From: Edolisoma coerulescens
Lineage: Eukaryota > Chordata > Aves > Passeriformes > Campephagidae
DNA length: 64,000 bases
Reading direction: 5' to 3'
Assembly: GCA_013397115.1 (NCBI GenBank)
Contig: VWZW01007703.1
Span: 3,471 to 67,470, forward strand
Shown: positions 60,701-64,000 of the stretch, one piece after another
Position numbering within the stretch: position 1 is the first letter of the stretch
Layout: each line of letters begins with the position of its first letter
Notes under the pieces: model-generated
Seen by the model: only the letters and a program-made list of their open reading frames with translations
Database searches by the model: none
Told to the model about the DNA's origin: nothing
Position numbers and translations under genes: made by a program

Positions 60701-61461
60701 AGGAATTACACATCTGCCATTCCAAGTTGCATCTGGAAAGAAAAGGCCAGAATATAATCAAATTGCTTCAGGGCAAAGCTAAGATAAGACAGGTATCCCA
60801 AGAGGATGTCACCCAGGAGCTCTTATAGTTGTGATCAACATAGAACCTGTCCAAAGACAGCAGAAGGCCTCTCCTTCAGATTTGTACAAGAACTATATAC
60901 TTGAGCTTTGTAGGGAGGTTAGTGTGTATATTAAATAGTTATGCTAGAAGCCAGTAAATGTTTAACAATCTGTGAAAAGATTCACAAGTTCCTTTATGCT
61001 TTGCAGAGTATACCCTTGAGTCTATGTATGCAAAATACCAGGATCACAGCACTCTGAAGGGCCTTGTGCTCAGTTAGTAATGTCATTGGCACAGAAAGCT
61101 TGCTGCAGTCTGCTCTGGAAAACGCTTTGCACAGTAACCTTTTGTTATTGTCAAAATTTTGACCCATTTTGGATGACTGATTCTTACAATGCTTCTCTTT
61201 TTCCTACAGCATAGCAAGAGTGCAACTTACTCTATGGGAATGCAGAAGACATACTCCTTAATCTGTTTAGCCATGGATGAGGATAAAATTGATCAGACCA
61301 AGAAAGCCCCACTAAAACTCCCTTTTCTAAGTTGGGGAACTAAAAACAGACAGAAAGCTGCAAGTACACTCTGCCTTCCTTCAGCTGTGGCTGGAAGTTC
61401 TCAGATTAAGAAGAAGCTTTCTCCCTTCACACTTTTGAATACAGAAAGTTCATTGTACTGA
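33689..61461 (+). CDS. RHPN2: RHPN2, rhophilin-2 (complete, 15 coding exons)
   Basis: Fifteen exons with AG/GT boundaries join into 2,052 nt encoding 683 residues plus TGA; I recall human RHPN2 as 686 residues. Domain order: HR1 Rho-binding coiled coil (about 26-100), BRO1 domain (about 111-500, with L-M-D-L-R-Q-A-C-R-T-P-S and A-S-V-L-F-N-I-G-A-L-Y-T-Q), and PDZ (about 515-595, with the G-L-G-F carboxylate-binding loop at 525-528). The tail ends S-S-L-Y. Rhophilin-2 is known to bind GTP-loaded Rho and to affect actin stress fibres; BRO1 and PDZ modules suggest membrane and partner scaffolding. It acts in the cytoplasm. It lies head to head with GPATCH1, with about 7.2 kb between start codons. 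All exons look intact. Confidence 0.95.
34145..36660. other. RHPN2 intron 1, 5' part
   Basis: AT-rich intron sequence after the CpG island. No coding exon, RNA gene or recognised repeat is seen. One undetermined base (n) is at 34634. Confidence 0.5.
36663..36667. repeat. Target-site duplication, left copy (CCCTT)
   Basis: CCCTT immediately before the TGTTAGGG end of the solo LTR; identical to the copy at 37290-37294. Confidence 0.75.
36668..37289 (-). mobile_element. Solo LTR with intact target-site duplication
   Basis: A 622-bp segment that starts TGTTAGGG and ends CAAGACA on the plus strand, giving the 5'-TG...CA-3' termini of an LTR, flanked on both sides by CCCTT. The minus strand begins TGTCTTGGGGTAACTTTATG, which I recall from bird LTRs, so minus orientation is likely. 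There is no internal retroviral region, so it is a solo LTR left by recombination. A 5-bp duplication fits ERVL-like integration, although that class call is inference. It contains a G5/C10 tract near 36932-36946. Confidence 0.82.
37290..37294. repeat. Target-site duplication, right copy (CCCTT)
   Basis: CCCTT directly after the CA end of the solo LTR, matching 36663-36667. Confidence 0.75.
38364..38430 (+). repeat. G/T-rich low-complexity tract
   Basis: Runs of T interrupted by GG, GGGGG and GGTGG on the plus strand. It resembles the tract at 47635-47720 in another intron of the same gene. Confidence 0.65.
41675..41829. repeat. Nested inverted repeats
   Basis: Perfect arms GTTGTCAAGT (41675-41684) and ACTTGACAAC (41697-41706) form a 10-bp stem with a 12-base loop. 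A 15-bp pair, AATTTCATGTTCTAT (41738-41752) and its exact complement (41815-41829), encloses a smaller TATGTCA/TGACATA pair. ATTGCTTGAC recurs directly about three times within the right half. Confidence 0.8.
43125..43240 (+). CDS. RHPN2: RHPN2 exon 2 (HR1)
   Basis: Encodes residues 24-61 plus two bases. G-R-S-K-L-Q-N-Q-R-A-V-L-N-Q-Q-I is the first helix of the HR1 Rho-binding coiled coil, followed by M-R-A-G-A-E-N-L-L. Acceptor CTTAATTCTAG, donor GTATAT. Confidence 0.95.
46440..46568 (+). CDS. RHPN2: RHPN2 exon 3 (HR1)
   Basis: Encodes residues 62-104. Second HR1 helix: K-V-R-E-Q-V-L-L-E-L-S-F-V-N-S-D-L-Q then L-K-E-E-L-E-G-L-N. Acceptor TGTCTCTGCAG, donor GTAAGT. Confidence 0.95.
47635..47720 (+). 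repeat. G/T-rich low-complexity tract (intron 3)
   Basis: Repeated runs such as TTTTGGGGTTTTTTGG and TGGGGGTTTTTG on the plus strand, which is the transcribed sense strand. The G-runs are long enough to allow a G-quadruplex in RNA or DNA. Confidence 0.7.
49418..49493 (+). CDS. RHPN2: RHPN2 exon 4 (start of BRO1)
   Basis: Encodes residues 105-130: I-P-L-V-P-L-G-L-K-E-T-K-D-V-D-F, the opening of the BRO1 domain. Of two nearby AG acceptors only the first keeps the frame. Donor GTAAAT. Confidence 0.95.
50520..50597 (+). CDS. RHPN2: RHPN2 exon 5 (BRO1)
   Basis: Encodes residues 131-156: D-F-I-L-E-H-Y-S-E-D and E-I-A-D-L-M-D-L-R-Q. Phase 0 at both ends. Acceptor TTTCTCTTTTAG, donor GTAAGT. Confidence 0.95.
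51280..51404 (+). CDS. RHPN2: RHPN2 exon 6 (BRO1)
   Basis: Encodes residues 157-197 plus two bases: A-C-R-T-P-S-R-D-E-A-G and R-F-F-P-P-T-R-H-I-G-V-L-F-T. Acceptor TATTTCAAG, donor GTAAGT. Confidence 0.95.
52345..52511 (+). CDS. RHPN2: RHPN2 exon 7 (BRO1)
   Basis: Encodes residues 198-253: W-Y-D-S-F-T-G-V-P-V, then N-L-L-L-E-K-A-S-V-L-F-N-I-G-A-L-Y-T-Q, the hallmark BRO1 helix. Acceptor GTTTCCCAAG, donor GTACAC (non-optimal). Confidence 0.96.
53775..53804 (+). other. Candidate 30-nt in-frame microexon in RHPN2 intron 7
   Basis: A 30-base segment sits between a pyrimidine-rich acceptor (CCTTTCATAG) and a consensus donor (CTG followed by GTAAGT). Spliced between exons 7 and 8 it keeps frame and phase, adding ten residues, G-H-S-I-S-M-W-D-M-P, with no stop. 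I know of no such exon in mammalian RHPN2, so this may be a chance pairing. Confidence 0.25.
54785..54972 (+). CDS. RHPN2: RHPN2 exon 8 (BRO1)
   Basis: Encodes residues 254-316: S-Y-D-M-S-P-A-M-L and V-K-M-M-L-A-Q-A-R-E, then G-I-R-N-E-F-F. Acceptor TGTAATTGCAG, donor GTAAAA. Confidence 0.96.
56257..56413 (+). CDS. RHPN2: RHPN2 exon 9 (BRO1)
   Basis: Encodes residues 317-368: V-G-E-V-Y at the start, V-K-E-N-I-P-Y-S-W, and H-Y-K-A-L-A-H-Y-F. Acceptor TTTATTTCAG, donor GTAAGA. Confidence 0.95.
56885..57004 (+). CDS. RHPN2: RHPN2 exon 10 (BRO1)
   Basis: Encodes residues 369-408: Q-E-K-A-L-S-Q-L-Y-D-C-M-P-E-G-L. A second AG five bases in would bring an early stop, which fixes the acceptor. Donor GTAACT. 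Confidence 0.94.
57101..57295 (+). CDS. RHPN2: RHPN2 exon 11 (BRO1)
   Basis: Encodes residues 409-473: H-L-R-K-A-I-V-Y-H-E-E-A, L-C-K-K-L-R-N-I-E-V-L-Q and E-D-D-F-L-S-L-I. Separated from exon 10 by a 96-base intron, among the shortest in this gene. Donor GTAAGT. Confidence 0.95.
58064..58140 (+). CDS. RHPN2: RHPN2 exon 12 (BRO1-PDZ linker)
   Basis: Encodes residues 474-499: P-Q-F-S-K-V-K-V-K-D-F-F-H-K-L. Acceptor TTTCGTTTTAG, donor GTATGT. Confidence 0.95.
58886..59032 (+). CDS. RHPN2: RHPN2 exon 13 (PDZ)
   Basis: Encodes residues 500-548: G-P-L-T-V-F-S-A-K then the PDZ start with G-G-L-G-F-S-L-K-G (carboxylate-binding loop G-L-G-F at 525-528). Phase 0 at both ends. Donor GTAAGT. Confidence 0.96.
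59830..59985 (+). CDS. RHPN2: RHPN2 exon 14 (PDZ)
   Basis: Encodes residues 549-600: A-G-L-K-E-G-D-Y-I-V-S-V-G-G and the following PDZ helix V-N-E-V-L-E-K-L-K. Acceptor TTTTGACAG, donor GTATGT. Confidence 0.96.
61210..61461 (+). CDS. RHPN2: RHPN2 exon 15 (C terminus)
   Basis: Encodes residues 601-683 and TGA (61459-61461): M-G-M-Q-K-T-Y-S-L-I-C-L, F-L-S-W-G-T-K-N-R-Q-K and S-T-L-C-L-P-S, ending S-S-L-Y. Acceptor TTTTTCCTACAG. Confidence 0.96.
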   Translation, partial: HSKSATYSMGMQKTYSLICLAMDEDKIDQTKKAPLKLPFLSWGTKNRQKAASTLCLPSAVAGSSQIKKKLSPFTLLNTESSLY

Positions 61462-61859
61462 ATCTTTCAGGAGGATCTGTTAACGTGACTTTTGTGTAAA
61501 ATGTATATAAAAATATTGATCAATTTTATCTTCATATGCATATGTATAAACTCAGACAAATACTGTTGACTTCATTTGCTGTGCCTTGAGCCACTTAAGA
61601 AGGTCAGAAGCTGGCAGAAACTGTAAAACTTAAGTATTTGAAGGTTAGAATGAAGTGGTTTGGGAGGTATGCAGTAACTAGATGTAGATTACAGAATTGC
61701 TTACATGAGGACTGGACTCCTTTGGAATTTCAAAGTACAGTTACGACTGATCTTTATGACTGTGCTAGATGGGAGTTATTTATTACAAACTTGATGCTGA
61801 ATGCAAAATAATAGGGGACACGTTAAAGAATGATTTTGCTCTTAAAATTTAGAGTCAAT

Positions 61860-61865
61860 AATAAA
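61860..61865 (+). terminator. RHPN2: Candidate RHPN2 poly(A) signal
   Basis: AATAAA about 400 bases past the stop codon. A second AATAAA at 63660-63665 would give a 2.2-kb 3' untranslated region instead. Confidence 0.4.
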
Positions 61866-63659
61866 TCACTTAACACTACTTAAAAGAATTATCTTAACAA
61901 ACCACAGGTGCGAGGGAATAATACTATTCCGAGAAACTAGTCTTGTGCCAAGGGGTGGTGTCATAAGAGTTATGTTTTTATGCAGAGATGCTTCCTCAGA
62001 GTACTAGGTGTGTAGCCTACTGAATAGGTAATTTAATTTTGGAAGAGAATTAGAAGGCTTAGAAGATCTTTTGAACTCCAAAAGGCTTTTACTCAGTTCT
62101 TTTTCTGATTTAGGTTACATTTTAAATGCCTGCTGATTCAATTGTTAAATACAGGCTTTATTCCAAACATTATTTAACCTACTTCCCTTAAGACTTGTAT
62201 CTCACTGGTCTTGATAAAATGGATAGCTGTGAAACAAATCTCAAAACGGACATATTATAATATATCAATCAAGGGCACATAAATTGCAGTGATGCTTTAA
62301 AATATTTTAAAAGAAGTGCTTGTGCTAAGTGGCAGAATATTTATTTACTACCACATCAAGCAAAAAAAAATCCTTCTACCCTAAATTCATGAGCAAGCTG
62401 TATCTGTAGTAGGGAGGGGAAGAAAAAATAACTGGTGAGTATTTCTTTGAGATTCTTCTATTTCCTGAAATTAATTGAAAATTGCTAACCCTGTAGTGTT
62501 AGTCAACATTGCCATCTACACAGTACATAGATCTTAAAAGTTAAACAAAAATTTGCATCTTGGTGTAAACTTTAAAGCTGTCATTTGTTTTTAATTTCTT
62601 ATGTAGTAGGTGTAAATATCTTGATGACCCTTATTTAAGAACAAAAATCCGATGCTGCCATTTAGTAGTAGCTTTTTGATTCTGCTGCAGGTTGGAGGCT
62701 AAAGGTTTCTGCTATTTACTGTTGCCATACCTCATGTGTGTTTCTGTAATGTTGCTTACGCAGATCTAAGAAACTTCAAAGAAAAGTTCCTGTATTGTGC
62801 AATATAAACTAAGAGTTTAAAACCAACTTCCTTACAAAGAGTGCAAACATATTTCTAGTTTCCCTATAAAGGTTACATTAAAAAAAGTTGTAAATTACTT
62901 GTGACTTGCCTATCCTTAGTAGTTACTTTTTCCGTGTATTGGTAGTAGTGCTTCTTTTACACACACACGCAGCAGCAGTCAGATACTGATCTGCACACCC
63001 CTGCCATACAGATGAGACTGACTTCACATGTGTGCTGAAATTGCTATCCAGGTAACAAAACCTTTAGCAAAGTCACACTAATCATCCTTCCAGCTCTTCA
63101 TTTCTCTTAACCCACGATGATAGTCTTCCTGGAAATACTTTCCCTCTTAGCTCCTGATTTACTGTCTTTCCCTTCTGCTCATCACATTCACTTGTCCTTG
63201 AGGAAAGCTTGGCTTTTTAGATTCAAAACACACCCCTCAATTCAAGTAAAAATTTGAAGCTCTCAGATGCCATACAAATACTCTTAGTTTTCTGTCAGCT
63301 AACTAAAGACTCATTCTACACTGAGTGGTAGACAACAGCTAACTTAACTTGCAGTGAAATGAGTGTGTGCCTTATGTTCTTGCTCAGACCACAGGAATTT
63401 TTGTAACAAGTGTCTACCCACAAGGATGTATAAGGTTGCTGTAAAGCCCTAAAAAGAAAGGTTAGCAATAGATTAGTAGTTCAGCCTCTAACTCCATTAA
63501 TACTAATTGTTACTACTTCAACAGAACTCTATTTAATGCACTGAGCCGATGGCCATTTGTCATAGGAAAAAGGTGTTTGTCTTGCAACATAATAGCCACA
63601 TGCCTTTAGACGTGAAATCCAGTCTTCATAGCAAACTGACAAAATTTGAGAGAAGAGGG

Positions 63660-63665
63660 AATAAA
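63660..63665 (+). terminator. RHPN2: Alternative distal RHPN2 poly(A) signal
   Basis: AATAAA in plus orientation, about 2.2 kb past the stop. Use cannot be judged from sequence alone. Confidence 0.3.
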
Positions 63666-64000
63666 ATCTAAGCAATCCCATGTATAAAGAAGCTTAAGTA
63701 CTCCCTAGCTGCCTGAAAAAAAACCAGTATCTTTTTCTGTACTTTTGGAAATTCTGATGTTTATTATTCACTAAATTAAATAATTATGTCTAAGTTACCG
63801 ACAAATTTTCATCCCAAGTACAGAATCAATATAAATAACAGGTCTATCTGCTGTCCATGCTAACCAGTATAAGAGATGACTTACAGAGGTGCCAAGGCTC
63901 CCACAAAAGGGAGTTGAAAATCCCACTCAGCTGCCTTCCTGTTGTGATCCAAACTCCCAAGTGGCATGAAAGATGCTTTTCACACACCTCCTCAAGGAAA

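Larger units (their letters stand above)
61462..63700 (+). other. RHPN2: RHPN2 3' untranslated region and flank
   Basis: AT-rich, non-coding sequence after the RHPN2 stop. Canonical AATAAA signals occur at 61860-61865 and 63660-63665, allowing a short or a long 3' end. No further gene is recognisable; in mammals the next neighbour is FAAP24 on the opposite strand, but I see none of its exons here. Confidence 0.5.

Noticed and set aside
61462..64000. Search for FAAP24 exons on the minus strand
   Set aside because: The neighbour expected from mammalian synteny was not found. No frame with helix-hairpin-helix or nuclease-like features is visible before the window ends.
1..64000. CRISPR arrays, operons, tRNA or rRNA genes, bacterial defence systems
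   Set aside because: The sequence is vertebrate nuclear DNA with spliced genes. No regularly spaced repeats, cloverleaf with A and B boxes, or rRNA-like segments were recognised by eye.

Overview
This window looks like nuclear DNA of a bird, possibly a songbird. It carries CR1 retrotransposons on both strands, long-terminal-repeat (LTR) fragments of endogenous retroviruses, AT-rich introns with GT-AG splice sites, and two CpG-rich promoters. Its genes are more compact than I recall for their mammalian counterparts. No bacterial-style gene, operon or CRISPR array is present. The species assignment is inference; the gene assignments rest on exon-by-exon translation compared with remembered mammalian proteins, with no database search.

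Layout: (1) Positions 1-11750 hold a decayed-looking or sparsely exonic minus-strand WD40-repeat gene, probably WDR88. Two exons are well supported (1052-1190 and 10495-10587) and one is tentative (8736-8873). The region is broken up by CR1 copies (about 3140-4345, 7128-7400, 7545-8115, 11450-11517) and an LTR-rich cluster (about 4664-6760). (2) Positions 11770-26520 hold a complete GPATCH1 on the minus strand. Twenty coding exons join without a frame break into 937 residues, with the start codon in a CpG island at about 26440-26990. (3) Positions 26521-33688 are intergenic, with no supported gene and one possible LTR-like segment. (4) Positions 33689-61461 hold a complete RHPN2 on the plus strand. 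Fifteen coding exons join into 683 residues with HR1, BRO1 and PDZ domains; the first exon lies in a CpG island and is followed by a 9.4-kb intron holding a solo LTR with intact target-site duplication. (5) Positions 61462-64000 are the RHPN2 3' untranslated region and flank.

The order WDR88 / GPATCH1 / RHPN2, with GPATCH1 and RHPN2 head to head, matches the block on human chromosome 19q13 as I recall it. The genes are neighbours by conserved synteny rather than by shared pathway: GPATCH1 is a spliceosome-associated G-patch protein and RHPN2 is a Rho-GTP-binding scaffold.

I did not find a convincing undescribed biological system. The observations most worth checking are an in-frame 30-nt candidate microexon inside the BRO1-coding part of RHPN2 (53775-53804), the eroded look of WDR88, a tandem (NAGNAG) splice acceptor in GPATCH1, YY1-like elements at the GPATCH1 start codon, a 622-bp solo LTR bounded by a 5-bp duplication, and a nested inverted-repeat cluster in RHPN2 intron 1.
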